DNA of 64,000 nucleotides from Nocardia panacis (lineage in GTDB: Bacteria; Actinomycetota; Actinomycetes; Mycobacteriales; Mycobacteriaceae): the NCBI RefSeq assembly GCF_003598715.1, contig NZ_QZFU01000010.1:62001-126000 (forward strand), in the 5' to 3' direction. A model generated the notes under the pieces. It was given only the letters and a program-made list of their open reading frames with translations. It was not told the origin of the DNA and did not search any database. Below are positions 24,178 to 32,866 of this stretch, one piece after another; the stretch's first letter is position 1; the number at the start of each line of letters is the position of its first letter. The translations under genes were made by a program, and so were the position numbers.

Positions 24178-24655
24178 AACCGGGCCGCGTCTGCTGCATT
24201 CGCGCCGCCAGCGCGAAGTGCCGCGCGCCGCGATCGTAGGCCGCGCTCACCTCCACCGCACCGCGCGTCACCATCGCGATATCCACCCGCGTCAACATCG
24301 CGACCCCCAGTTGCCTGCCGGGAACCAGGCCGAGTCGCAACAACGTTCGCACCGCGGCGACCACCGTCGGTTCGGCCACCGCCCCCAACTGCCCGATCGG
24401 CCGCCGCAAATCCAATACCTCCAGCAGCAGCCGCAGCGCCCGCTCCACGAACCCGCGCAGCCGCGCGTCGACAGGCGAAACCTCCTGCGCCGGTTTGTGT
24501 TCCCGTGCGGTTTGCCGCTCCTGCTCGGCACTGCTCCTGCACTTGCGAACCGCCCGCCCCTCCCGCCGCACCATCCCCCGCCGCTGCGGCCGATACTCCC
24601 CCACCGGCGGCTCGTTCCCCGGCGCGGGCTCCAACGAAGTCCACCGCTCAACCAT
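24149..24655 (-). CDS. Rv3235-family protein
   Basis: A protein of about 168 residues. A charged, low-complexity N-terminal half is followed by a folded part: LRGFVERALRLLLEVLDLRRPIGQLGAVAEPTVVAAVRTLLRL, then LGVAMLTRVDIAMVTRGAVEVSAAYDRGARHFALAARMQQ and a terminal PGWRLSAVRLR. This is the layout of the Rv3235 family of mycobacteria and nocardiae, of unknown function and usually near secA in those genomes; the secA neighbourhood is not seen here. The ATG at 24655 is preferred because GAGGGGG lies six bases ahead; an in-frame ATG exists at 24781. Confidence 0.7.
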   Translation of the reverse strand: MVERWTSLEPAPGNEPPVGEYRPQRRGMVRREGRAVRKCRSSAEQERQTAREHKPAQEVSPVDARLRGFVERALRLLLEVLDLRRPIGQLGAVAEPTVVAAVRTLLRLGLVPGRQLGVAMLTRVDIAMVTRGAVEVSAAYDRGARHFALAARMQQTRPGWRLSAVRLR

Positions 24656-24961
24656 CCGAAACCCCCTCGAATCCGTCCACCCCAACAGAATTCGCCCAGC
24701 CTCCCACCCCATCCCCACCCCGTAAACCCCCACCTCCCCAACCAAGCGCCCAACCAACAAACCGATCGGTCTGCACAACAATGGGCAATCATTCAGCAGG
24801 GCAACACGATTCGACCCAACATGCGTTCCCAGTACCAGCCCGACACACCCTCAAATCGGTCGAAAATCCAGATTCCCGGGCGTGTCGCACCAACTCACGG
24901 ACGCCTGCGAGCAGGCACACTGCTCACCGCCGCCGATCGATTACGAGCCTTGGAAACGACG
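24656..24961. other. Intergenic stretch with no recognised gene
   Basis: Between the Rv3235-like gene and the tandem array there are about 300 bases of C-rich, low-complexity DNA. No open frame has plausible codon usage or a ribosome site, and I see no dyad or RNA gene. It would contain the promoter of the Rv3235-like gene. Confidence 0.5.
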
Positions 24962-25168
24962 CTGCGGATCGATGGCGCCGGTATCGGCAGATTCGCGACA
25001 CAATCCCCGGCGGATTCGCGACGAACTCTCCGGCAGATCAGCGACAGAACCATCGGCAGATTGACGACAACACCCTCGGCAGATTAGCGGCGACCAATTC
25101 GGCAGATTAGCGAAGAGAACTACGGCAGATTAGCGACGCAGTGTTCGGCAGATCGGCGACGCACGGTA
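24962..25168 (+). repeat. Nine-unit tandem array, exact 23-bp period, upstream of a DUF4143-type ATPase gene
   Basis: CGGCAGAT (or CGGCGGAT) starts at 24985, 25008, 25031, 25054, 25077, 25100, 25123 and 25146, every 23 bases without exception; a degenerate copy, CTGCGGAT, fits the same phase at 24962. The consensus is CGGCAGATTAGCGACG followed by about seven variable bases. The variable part is in a fixed place and the period never slips, which argues for selection rather than simple slippage. The last unit ends 10 bases before the ATG of the ATPase gene, so the array includes its promoter/leader region. Confidence 0.9.
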
Positions 25169-25178
25169 TCCTCCCACT

Positions 25179-26423
25179 ATGCGCGAAGCCGTCGACTATC
25201 TCCCCAGGAAGGCCGCCTACCAGGTCAAAGAGGCCCTTGCCGACACCCGCGTGGTCATCGTCAATGGCGCACGCCAGACGGGCAAGAGTACCCTTGCCGA
25301 GCACTGTTTGGCCGGTCGCGAAGACGTCGTCCGCAGATACCTCGATGACCCGCTCACACGCACCTCTGCCCACGCCGATCCGAGTGCCTTCCTCGACGTG
25401 CCCGCGACCATGCTGATCGATGAGGTTCAGCGTGTCCCCGAACTCTGGCTCGCCATCAAGAACGCGGTGGATCGCGACCCGCGCCCCGGCCGGTTCCTGC
25501 TCACCGGTTCGGCACGGCTGCTCGGTCTGAGCACGCTGCCCGACTCCCTGCCCGGTCGCTCGGAGACGATCGAACTGTCGCCGCTGTCGCAGGGCGAGAT
25601 CAATGGCGCCCCGGACGGCTTCATCGATGCCGCATTCACCGAAGGCGACCAGTTACGAATGAGCTCTTCGACATTGCGCAGGCGGGACTACCTCGAGATG
25701 GTTGCGCGTGGCGGCTATCCCGAAGCCGTGCGCCGCGAAGCGCCCCGACGGCGGGCGCAGTTCTTCAAGTCGTACCTGGACGACATCATGAGTCGGGATA
25801 TCCACCAGGTGGCCCATATCCAGCGCGGCTCCGATATGCGCAGGCTGATCGGGGCATTGGCGGCACAAACCGGCGGAATGCTCAACTACAGCAGACTGTC
25901 TTCGGATCTCGGCGTGCCACTCGGGACGATTCGCGACTACATCGGGCTGCTCGAAGTCATCTATCTCATCCGACTCATCCCGGCCTGGTCGTCCAACGCG
26001 ACCGCGCGGGCGCTCGCCACGCCGAAGTTGGTGTTCAACGATTCCGGACTGGCCGCCCACCTGCTCACCGGGATCACCAATGACTCGACCACCGGCGGGC
26101 TCATCGAGACCTTCGTGCTCGGCGAACTCCACCGGCAGGTCGGGTGGAGTCGGACGATGGTGCGGCTGTACCACTACCGCGATCGTGATGGAAACGAGGT
26201 GGACGCGATCCTGGAGGACAACGCGGGCCGGATCGTCGCCATCGAGGTGAAAGCCGCGCAAACTGTACGCGCCAATGACTTTCGAGGGCTACGGCTGTTG
26301 AAACGCCGTCTCGGCGACAGGTTTCACGCGGGCTTCGTACTCTACTGCGGGGATCAGCAACTGCCCTTTGGGGATGGGTTGTCCTGTGTTCCGATCAGTG
26401 CGCTGTGGACACAGGGGGTTTGA
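25179..26423 (+). CDS. AAA_14/DUF4143-type ATPase with nuclease-like C-terminus
   Basis: A 414-residue protein. Walker A is NGARQTGKST (about 29-38), Walker B is MLIDEVQRVPELW (about 73-85), and an arginine/sensor motif follows in FLLTGSARL. The middle has GGYPEAVRR and LDDIMSRDI, then a DUF4143 winged-helix region (LNYSRLSSDLGVPLGTIRDYIGLLEVIYLI). The C-terminus FVLGELHRQ...YHYRDRDGNEVDAIL...IVAIEVKA has the spacing of a PD-(D/E)XK nuclease core. Such proteins are widespread and uncharacterised. No ribosome site is obvious. It stands alone, ending 7 bases from a convergent MerR gene, and is preceded by the 23-bp array. Confidence 0.88.
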   Translation: MREAVDYLPRKAAYQVKEALADTRVVIVNGARQTGKSTLAEHCLAGREDVVRRYLDDPLTRTSAHADPSAFLDVPATMLIDEVQRVPELWLAIKNAVDRDPRPGRFLLTGSARLLGLSTLPDSLPGRSETIELSPLSQGEINGAPDGFIDAAFTEGDQLRMSSSTLRRRDYLEMVARGGYPEAVRREAPRRRAQFFKSYLDDIMSRDIHQVAHIQRGSDMRRLIGALAAQTGGMLNYSRLSSDLGVPLGTIRDYIGLLEVIYLIRLIPAWSSNATARALATPKLVFNDSGLAAHLLTGITNDSTTGGLIETFVLGELHRQVGWSRTMVRLYHYRDRDGNEVDAILEDNAGRIVAIEVKAAQTVRANDFRGLRLLKRRLGDRFHAGFVLYCGDQQLPFGDGLSCVPISALWTQGV

Positions 26424-26429
26424 GCGGGT

Positions 26430-26843
26430 TCAGACCGATTTGAGGGTGGCCAGGTAGGTGTCGATCTCGTCGGCGAGGAAGGGGCATTCGGAGACCGGGT
26501 TGTCGCGGTGGCAGGGGAGGGCGAATTCGAGGTAGCGCTTGGCGGCGACTATTCGGTTCAGCTGCTCGTCCAGGGCGGCGAGGCGGGCGCGGACGACGTC
26601 GTGCCAGTCGCGGGCGCCCGCGCGGCCCGCCAGGAGTACGGAGATGTCGTCGAGGCTCATCAGGCCGGTGGACTGCCACAGTTGGATCATGGCCAGCCTG
26701 CGCACCTCGACCGGGGCATACCAGCGTTTGCCCGCGCGCTGCTCGGGGGTGATGAGGCCCTGGCGCTCCCACCACCGCAGCGTCGATGCTGCCACGCCGA
26801 GCAGGTCCGATACCTCACCGATGCTCATCAACCGATCTGCCAT
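26430..26843 (-). CDS. MerR-family regulator
   Basis: A 137-residue protein with an N-terminal MerR winged helix, MSIGEVSDLLGVAASTLRWWERQGLITPEQRAGKRWY, a coiled-coil dimerisation helix at about 80-105, and a short C-terminal effector tail containing two cysteines (LPCHRDNPVSECPFL) that could sense a metal or redox signal. The start at 26843 is the ATG at the head of the conserved domain. It follows the secreted hydrolase gene by 17 bases in the same direction, so co-transcription is possible. Confidence 0.8.
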   Translation of the reverse strand: MADRLMSIGEVSDLLGVAASTLRWWERQGLITPEQRAGKRWYAPVEVRRLAMIQLWQSTGLMSLDDISVLLAGRAGARDWHDVVRARLAALDEQLNRIVAAKRYLEFALPCHRDNPVSECPFLADEIDTYLATLKSV

Positions 26844-26860
26844 GTATTGATTACACCTGG

Positions 26861-28048
26861 TCAGGGCCGATCCAGTCGCATCTGCGGGTGGGCGAGCTGC
26901 CATGGGGCCTGCGCGCTGTCGGCGAGTCGGCCGAAATTGGTGTTGAAGAAGGTGCGCAGGTAGCCGCGTTGCAGGTCGATGGAGTCGGTGACGGGGATGG
27001 TGCCGATGCTTTTCGCGGCATCCTCGTGCGGCACGACCCCGGCCGCGGCGAGCTGCGACAACACGACCTGAAGGTCGCTGAAGGACATGTGCAGTGAATC
27101 TCCCAGCGCGACGGCGAGTTTCGCGCCACGCGAATGTTCGAAGAAGTCCCGGCGCGAGGGCTCCCAATTCAGGAAAGCGCCCTCACCCGAGCTCATGAGC
27201 AGGAAGGGCCGGTCGACGCCCGCGTCACGCACCGAGCCGAAGATGCTGCCATCCATATCGACGCCCGCGCGGATCCTGGGATCCTCGAGCATCGCCTGGG
27301 CCGAGGTGGCGCCGCCCAGCGAATGTCCGAACATACCGACCGAGGACAGGTCCAGGACTCCGCCCAGACCTGCGGGCAGCGGACGCTGCTCGGCATCGGG
27401 ATTGCGGCCCGCGACCACAGCGGCCAGAGCATCGAGGGCGTATCGGGCGTCGTCGACGCGGGCCTGCACCAGCCCCGGCAGCTTGGACTCCAGATCGACC
27501 TCGATGCCGGGGATCTGCCGAACCACCCGATCACCGGGGAATACCACCGCACCCACGTCACCGGGATGATCCAGGGCCGCCACCACGTAGCCGTGGCTGA
27601 CCAACTCCTCGATGAGCGCCGCCCCGACCATCGAACTCGAACCGAATCCCGGCGAGTACAGCAGTATCGGACGCGGACCCGCCGCCGCGGGCGCGCCGAC
27701 CCTCGCGTGCGAGTTCCCCAGTCTCCAGTCGCCTGCCCCATTGGCGTACTTCGTCACGTATTCGCGGAAGTCGTCAACTACCGCTTCAGGCGCCCATGTG
27801 TCGGCGGGCCATTTTTCGGCGTCGACGGCGGGGTAGAAGATCCGCAGTGGGAATTCCCGCTTGCGCCCGTTGTTGAGCACCTCGTCGACGCGATTCTCAT
27901 CGACCAGATGCAGCGACACGACACCGATCGATTCGGACCCGGTCGGGGCGGGCAGCGTCACCACCGGGGCATCCGCCTGCGCCACGGCGGTTTTCACGGG
28001 AACAATCAGGAGCGCGGCCACGAGTAGTGCGCGCAACGCGATTCTCAC
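26861..28048 (-). CDS. Secreted alpha/beta hydrolase (PAF-acetylhydrolase/lipase-like)
   Basis: A protein of about 395 residues beginning with a Sec signal peptide (RIALRALLVAALLIVPVKTAVAQA). The nucleophile elbow is FGHSLGGATS, with an oxyanion-type loop LLYSPGFGSSSM and a catalytic-acid candidate in MDGSIFG; a late His occurs in DSLHMSF. This pattern fits the platelet-activating-factor acetylhydrolase-like group of actinomycete secreted lipases/esterases. The GTG at 28048 is chosen for a GGGAGG site nine bases upstream; an ATG at 28057 abuts that site and is too close. Confidence 0.8.
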   Translation of the reverse strand: MRIALRALLVAALLIVPVKTAVAQADAPVVTLPAPTGSESIGVVSLHLVDENRVDEVLNNGRKREFPLRIFYPAVDAEKWPADTWAPEAVVDDFREYVTKYANGAGDWRLGNSHARVGAPAAAGPRPILLYSPGFGSSSMVGAALIEELVSHGYVVAALDHPGDVGAVVFPGDRVVRQIPGIEVDLESKLPGLVQARVDDARYALDALAAVVAGRNPDAEQRPLPAGLGGVLDLSSVGMFGHSLGGATSAQAMLEDPRIRAGVDMDGSIFGSVRDAGVDRPFLLMSSGEGAFLNWEPSRRDFFEHSRGAKLAVALGDSLHMSFSDLQVVLSQLAAAGVVPHEDAAKSIGTIPVTDSIDLQRGYLRTFFNTNFGRLADSAQAPWQLAHPQMRLDRP

Positions 28049-28328
28049 GACGAACATCCTCCCGCAGCCGAACGGGGCGGACGCCACCGGTTCTCTTAGG
28101 GCCGCTAACTTTTGGTGAGCCTACCGGTCGTCCGACCAATACAGGGCGAAGACAGGGAATACGTGAGCAACGCGACGTGACGAATTCGATCGTGCGGGCC
28201 AAACCCACTGCGACGCAGTCGATACCGCTTCTTCGCGGTGTCGCGTCCTCAGCCGCCGCAGCCGATGCGATCCACCGGGCGATCACTGCGCGCCGCCGCC
28301 GGAAGTTGGCTGATGCGAGTATTTCCCC

Positions 28329-28886
28329 ATGTCACTGACCGTCGCGGCGCTGGCGCTGCGCGTGCGGAAGCTGCCCCCGTCCTGCGGTCCGGTCCGCATT
28401 GTCGCCATCGACGGGCCGAGCGGCGCTGGTAAATCCACCCTGGCCCGGCGCCTGGCCCGCGCCGCCGCCGCACAGGCGGTGACCTCCGATGATTTCCCGG
28501 TCCCGTGGGACGCGGATCCATTGGTATGGTGGCCGCCGTTCGCGGCCGAGGTGCTGACTCCGCTATCCGCGGGACAACCGGGAAGTTACCGACCCTACGA
28601 TTGGAAGCACGGCCTCTACCGCCCTCGGCGCATCATCGCGGTCGCGCCCGTTCTCATTGTCGAGGGCGTCGGCGCAGCCGCCGGAGGATCGCCTGTCGCG
28701 TATCGCATCTGGGTGGACGCCCCGCGCAAACTGCGTAGGCGGCGGGTCCTGCGCCGCGACGGCAGTGCGGTCGCCGCGGCCTGGGATGCCTTCGAGGAGC
28801 GCGCCGCCACCCACTTCGCCGCCGACCGCACCGAAACACGCGCGGACCTGATTCTGGACGGGGCAGCCCTGCCGGCCGGTCAATAG
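28329..28886 (+). CDS. Uridine-kinase-like P-loop NTPase
   Basis: A 185-residue cytoplasmic protein with Walker A GPSGAGKST at 29-37, a DDFPVPWD segment as in nucleoside/pantothenate kinases, a phosphate-region YDWKHGLYRPRR and a lid-like arginine cluster RKLRRRRVLRRDG. It belongs to the uridine kinase/(d)NTP kinase-like group; the substrate is unknown. It is a short stand-alone gene followed 60 bases later by a serine hydrolase gene. Confidence 0.8.
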   Translation: MSLTVAALALRVRKLPPSCGPVRIVAIDGPSGAGKSTLARRLARAAAAQAVTSDDFPVPWDADPLVWWPPFAAEVLTPLSAGQPGSYRPYDWKHGLYRPRRIIAVAPVLIVEGVGAAAGGSPVAYRIWVDAPRKLRRRRVLRRDGSAVAAAWDAFEERAATHFAADRTETRADLILDGAALPAGQ

Positions 28887-28946
28887 CCGTAGCGGCACAC
28901 TGTTCGGCAACGGGGATAGCGCGGCCGCCCACCTACAATCGCGGGC

Positions 28947-30173
28947 ATGAGCGCACAGACCGGTTCGCTGGTTCCCATCGTGGCCGATCTCGATGCGGTG
29001 ACCGCCGTCGGCGTGGAGGACGATCCGACCGCCGTCGGGGTGTCGGCGGCGGCGATCGAGGCGATCTGGGAGTCGGTGCGGGACTGGTATCGGCTCGGCA
29101 CCACACCGGCGATTCAGGTTTGTCTGCGCCGGGATGGTCGGGTGTTGCTCGATCGTGCGATCGGGCACAGTTCGGGCAATGCGCCGAGCGACGGGCCGGA
29201 GGCGGTCAAGGTTCCCGTGTCCACCGAGACTCCGTTCTGCGGCTTTTCCACCGCGAAAGGCGTTGCCGCGGTGGTGGTGTCGATGCTCATCGAGGACGGT
29301 GTGTTCGCCCCCGAGGATCCCGTGGCGAAATACATTCCGGAGTTCGCCGCGAATGGCAAGGCGCACATCACCATTGGCTCGGTGCTGTCGCATTCGGCGG
29401 GCATTCCTTTTCTCACCGCGCCGTATCGCGGATTCGATGTGGTTCTCGACGAGGAATTGGCGGTGCGCGCGCTCGCCGATCTGCGCCCCGCCTGGCCCGC
29501 CGATCGATTCCGGGTCTATCACGCGCTCACCGGCGGGCTGATTCAGCGCCTGCTGGTGCAGCGCGCCACGGGGAGGCGGATGAACGACCATCTGCGCGAA
29601 CGGGTGCTCGATCCGCTCGGCTTCCGATGGACCGCTTTCGGTGTGCGCGAGGAGGATGTCGATCAGGTGGCCCCGAGTGTTCCGATCGGCCCGGCCCCGT
29701 CGAAGGTTTGGCGCTATCTGGCGCGGCGTGCCCTGGGCGGTGGGATGGGCGGCCACCTGTCCGATACCAAGACCCGCGCCTTCCTCACTGCCGAACTGCC
29801 CTCCGGGAATCTCGTCACCACGGCCGCCGAACTCTCGCGCTTCTACGAAATCCTGGCCCGAGGCGGCGAATTGGACGGTGTGCGCGTCCTCGGTAGGGAG
29901 GCGCTGCGGCAATCGGTCCGGCCTGCTCCGTGGTTGCCCGGCGCGGCAGGCCGGGTGAGCCGGGCGGGCTACGAACTCGGCGGCCGACGTTCCAAATTCG
30001 GCCGCGACACCGAATCCCATTTCGGCCGAAGCGGACTCACCACGCAGTACGGCTGGGCCGATCCGGCGCGCGGTCTCTCGGGGGCCATCCTCACCACCGG
30101 CAAGGCGGGTGCGGACGCGAACCGGCCATGGCGGTTGTGCGCCCAAATCTCGGCCGCCATACCGCGATTCTGA
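28947..30173 (+). CDS. Serine hydrolase, class C beta-lactamase/esterase family
   Basis: A 408-residue penicillin-binding-protein-like hydrolase. The nucleophile motif SxxK is Ser101-Lys104 in CGFSTAKGVA. A YHALTGGL segment sits at the usual Tyr-x-Asn position with Ala instead of Asn, as in several EstB/LipA-type esterases. The C-terminal FGRSGLTTQYGWADP region stands in for the KTG box. No signal peptide is visible, so a cytoplasmic esterase acting on esters or lactones is likelier than a lactamase. An ATG at 28947 starts MSAQTGSLVPIVADLD. Confidence 0.85.
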   Translation: MSAQTGSLVPIVADLDAVTAVGVEDDPTAVGVSAAAIEAIWESVRDWYRLGTTPAIQVCLRRDGRVLLDRAIGHSSGNAPSDGPEAVKVPVSTETPFCGFSTAKGVAAVVVSMLIEDGVFAPEDPVAKYIPEFAANGKAHITIGSVLSHSAGIPFLTAPYRGFDVVLDEELAVRALADLRPAWPADRFRVYHALTGGLIQRLLVQRATGRRMNDHLRERVLDPLGFRWTAFGVREEDVDQVAPSVPIGPAPSKVWRYLARRALGGGMGGHLSDTKTRAFLTAELPSGNLVTTAAELSRFYEILARGGELDGVRVLGREALRQSVRPAPWLPGAAGRVSRAGYELGGRRSKFGRDTESHFGRSGLTTQYGWADPARGLSGAILTTGKAGADANRPWRLCAQISAAIPRF

Positions 30174-30185
30174 TCCGGACGCCGC

Positions 30186-30464
30186 TCACGCCGCGCCCGA
30201 TGCCCTATCGGCCCGCGCCCGCTCGACGGCCGCCGTCATCATCCGATACGCGGGCAGCAGATCTTCATACAGTTGCCGACCCACCAGTGTCAGATCCACG
30301 GTGCGACTGGTTCTTTCGAACAGTTGCGCACCGAGGCGACGCTCCAGCCCCAGGATGGTCTGACTCACCCTGGTCCGCGAAATATCCAAACGCCGCGCCG
30401 TGCGCCCGAAATGCAGCTCCTCGGCCAGCGTCAGAAAGCTCTCCAGCTCCAACCGTTCCAGCAC
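30186..30464 (-). pseudogene. LysR-family regulator reduced to its DNA-binding domain
   Basis: A 92-residue open frame holding only a LysR winged helix: LELESFLTLAEELHFGRTARRLDISRTRVSQTILGLERRLGAQLFERTSRTVDLTLVGRQLYEDLLPAY. It then ends at a TGA where a normal LysR protein would continue for about 200 more residues. The next bases belong to the end of the convergent serine hydrolase gene, so the effector domain has been lost. It might still make a constitutive DNA-binding protein. It lies 18 bases downstream of the GntR gene stop on the same strand. Confidence 0.65.
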
Positions 30465-30482
30465 ACCGTCGAAGGTAGCGCG

Positions 30483-31175
30483 TTATGCGCCGGAGGCGGT
30501 GTGCCGGTCCATGGCGTGCAGGGTGCCGAGCTTGTGACCGCGCGCGGCGGCCTCGATCTCGGCGGCGTCGGCACCGGATTCGATGAGGTCGATGAGGTGA
30601 TCGTGCTCGAGCACCGATCCACCCGCCCGACCCGGTACGAAGGCAAAGGAGCTGCGCCGGGCCAGATCCAACCGCGCCCACTCGCCTACGGCCAGGCTGC
30701 GAATATAGGAGTTCGGACAGCGTTCCAGGATGACGCCGTGGAACTGATGGTTGAGTTCGGTGAAGGCGGCCGGGTCGAAGGTGTTGAGCGCCTGCTCCAT
30801 CTGTCGGTTGAGCGAGCGGGCGCGCTTGATATCGGTTTTGCGCATGCGCGGCGCGGCCAGTGCGGTGGCGTAACCCTCGAGCAACGCGAGCGCCTCCATC
30901 GCCTGCCGATACGCACCGGTGTCCAAATGCGCCACGCGCGCACCGACATTGCGAATGAACTCCACATAGCCTTCGGCCTCGAGCCGCCGGATGGCCTCGC
31001 GCACCGGGACCGGACTGAATCCGAATTCGCGGGCGAGCTGTTCGAGAACCAGACGGTAGCCGGGGCCGTAAACGCCGGTCACGATGCGGGTCTTGATGGA
31101 CTCGTAGGCGAGCTCGTGTTTGGACCCCGACGGCCGTGCGGCGATGGAATCGATGGACGCGCTGCGTGCTGGCAC
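30483..31175 (-). CDS. GntR-family regulator, FadR subfamily
   Basis: A 230-residue protein. The GntR winged helix is at about 20-85 (ELAYESIKTRIVTGVYGPGYRLVLEQLAREFGFSPVPVREAIRRLEAEGYV). An all-helical FCD effector domain follows, with metal-ligand-type residues in ELNHQFHGVIL and RGHKLGTLHAMDRH. Such regulators respond to organic acids or alcohol breakdown products. It is divergent from the GMC oxidoreductase gene across 182 bases containing AT-rich elements near 31198-31230, so it probably controls that gene. Confidence 0.82.
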   Translation of the reverse strand: MPARSASIDSIAARPSGSKHELAYESIKTRIVTGVYGPGYRLVLEQLAREFGFSPVPVREAIRRLEAEGYVEFIRNVGARVAHLDTGAYRQAMEALALLEGYATALAAPRMRKTDIKRARSLNRQMEQALNTFDPAAFTELNHQFHGVILERCPNSYIRSLAVGEWARLDLARRSSFAFVPGRAGGSVLEHDHLIDLIESGADAAEIEAAARGHKLGTLHAMDRHTASGA

Positions 31176-31357
31176 TTGATCTCCCGTGACCCGAGTTGAT
31201 GATCATAAATGATAATCAACATGATTTACCGCCGAAAACCATGTTGACCTGCGATGTATACCACTGAAGCGGTCCTGGGGTATCCAGCTGTTGACACCGG
31301 GCGCACAGGTTGCGAATCGACCTGCGCGCGGTGCGCTTCCCGCCGCATCATCCAGCG

Positions 31358-32866
31358 ATGACGGACGACGACCTGCACGCCGACTATGTCATTGTCGGCG
31401 CGGGCACCGCGGGCGCGGTGCTGGCCCGCCGACTGATCGAGCGCACGGAGGCGACGGTGCTGGTGCTGGAGGCCGGCGGGTCGGACCGGGATCCGGTCAT
31501 TCGGGATCCGGCGCGCATGCACGAACTGTGGCATACCGCCGCCGACTGGGACTATTACACCGTGCCCCAGCCGCACGCGGCGGGCCGCTGCCTGCATATG
31601 CCGCGCGGCCGCGTGCTCGGTGGTTCGCACTCGCTCAATGCCACCATCTACGTGCGCGGCAATCCCGCCGACTACGACGAATGGGCCGCACTGGGCAATC
31701 CGGGCTGGTCCTGGCAGGAGGTCGAGCCGGTCTTTCGGCGGATCGAGCGCTACGACCGGCCCGCCGCCCATCGCGGAGACAGCGGAATCCTGCCGGTGCT
31801 CAGTGTTTTCGAGCCGGATCCGATTCAGCGGGCCATCATGGCGGCGGCCGAGCAGACCGGGATTCCCGTCAATCCGGACTACAACGGCCCGACCCAGGAG
31901 GGGATCTCCACCGTCCAACTCACCATTCACGACGGTGAGCGGGTGACCACGGCCGATGCATATCTCACACCGGCACTGGATAATCCGCGACTGACGCTGC
32001 GCACCGACGCATTGGTGCACCGGTTGGTCGTCCGCGACGGCCGGGCCACCGGAGTGACCGGTGTCCTCGCGGGACAATCGTTCACGGCGGTGGCGGACGA
32101 GGCGGTGCTGCTCACGGCGGGCGCCATCGATTCGGCGGCGCTGCTGCTGCGCTCCGGAATCGGCCCGGCCGAGGAACTGCGGGCCTCGGGTATCGCGCCG
32201 GTGCTGAATCTGCCCGGCGTCGGCCGCGATCTGACCGATCACTGGCTGGTGCCGGTCATCTTCGCGGCGGAGCGAAACATAGTCCACACACCCGGACTGC
32301 CACCCGCGCAGACACATCTGTTCTGGCACAGCGAATCCGGGCTCGCGGTCCCGGATCTGCAACCGCTGCACTTCAGTTCGCCGCTGTACGAACCGTGGAT
32401 GTCCGGACCCGCCAATGGGTTCTCGCTCATGGCCGGTTTGGTACGGCCTTCCAGCGTCGGCACATTGACGGTGGCCGGACCCGACGGACCCACCGGAATC
32501 GATCCGAATGTCCTCGCCGAACCGCGGGATGTGCGGCGGCTCGCGGCGGCCGTGCGACTGTGCCAGGAGATCGGCGCCGCGCCCGCGCTGCGGAAATGGG
32601 GTGCGGTGCAGCGCTATCCGGGTCCGGGGGTGGGCGAGAACCTGTCCGGCTACATCCGCAGGACGGTCCTCACCTACCACCACGCCGCGGGCACCTGCCG
32701 GATGGGCACGGATCCGGGCGCGGTGGTCGATCCCGAACTGCGGGTGCGCGGCATCGACGGTCTGCGGGTCGCCGACGCCTCGATCATGCCCCGGATCACC
32801 ACCGGAAACACCAACGCGCCCACGATTCTCATCGCCGAGCGCGCCGCCGACCTGATCGCGCCGTGA
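31358..32866 (+). CDS. GMC-family FAD-dependent alcohol oxidoreductase
   Basis: A 502-residue flavoprotein. The FAD site is YVIVGAGTAGAVLARRLIE near the N-terminus. GMC signatures are PRGRVLGGSHSLNATIYVRGNPADYDEW and GAIDSAALLLRSGIGPAEEL. The catalytic His region is YHHAAGTCRMG, and the C-terminal NTNAPTILIAERAADLI closes the fold. The closest named relatives are choline/alcohol dehydrogenases. It would oxidise a primary alcohol to an aldehyde, and the convergent aldehyde dehydrogenase gene (ends touching) could take the product to the acid. The ATG at 31358 is favoured over 31310. Confidence 0.88.
   Translation: MTDDDLHADYVIVGAGTAGAVLARRLIERTEATVLVLEAGGSDRDPVIRDPARMHELWHTAADWDYYTVPQPHAAGRCLHMPRGRVLGGSHSLNATIYVRGNPADYDEWAALGNPGWSWQEVEPVFRRIERYDRPAAHRGDSGILPVLSVFEPDPIQRAIMAAAEQTGIPVNPDYNGPTQEGISTVQLTIHDGERVTTADAYLTPALDNPRLTLRTDALVHRLVVRDGRATGVTGVLAGQSFTAVADEAVLLTAGAIDSAALLLRSGIGPAEELRASGIAPVLNLPGVGRDLTDHWLVPVIFAAERNIVHTPGLPPAQTHLFWHSESGLAVPDLQPLHFSSPLYEPWMSGPANGFSLMAGLVRPSSVGTLTVAGPDGPTGIDPNVLAEPRDVRRLAAAVRLCQEIGAAPALRKWGAVQRYPGPGVGENLSGYIRRTVLTYHHAAGTCRMGTDPGAVVDPELRVRGIDGLRVADASIMPRITTGNTNAPTILIAERAADLIAP

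Noticed and set aside
24962-25168. CRISPR array
   Set aside because: The repeat core is only 16 bases with 7-base variable parts and a 23-base period. There are no 25-40 base spacers, no leader and no cas genes.
7373-26500. Mobile element or genomic island bounded by the two ATPase genes
   Set aside because: No transposase, integrase, terminal inverted repeats, target-site duplications or tRNA ends were seen, and the genes between are ordinary catabolic operons.
28563-30146. 527-codon minus-strand frame across the kinase-like and serine hydrolase genes
   Set aside because: It spans two well-supported plus-strand genes and their gap, and has low-complexity Arg/Gly composition.
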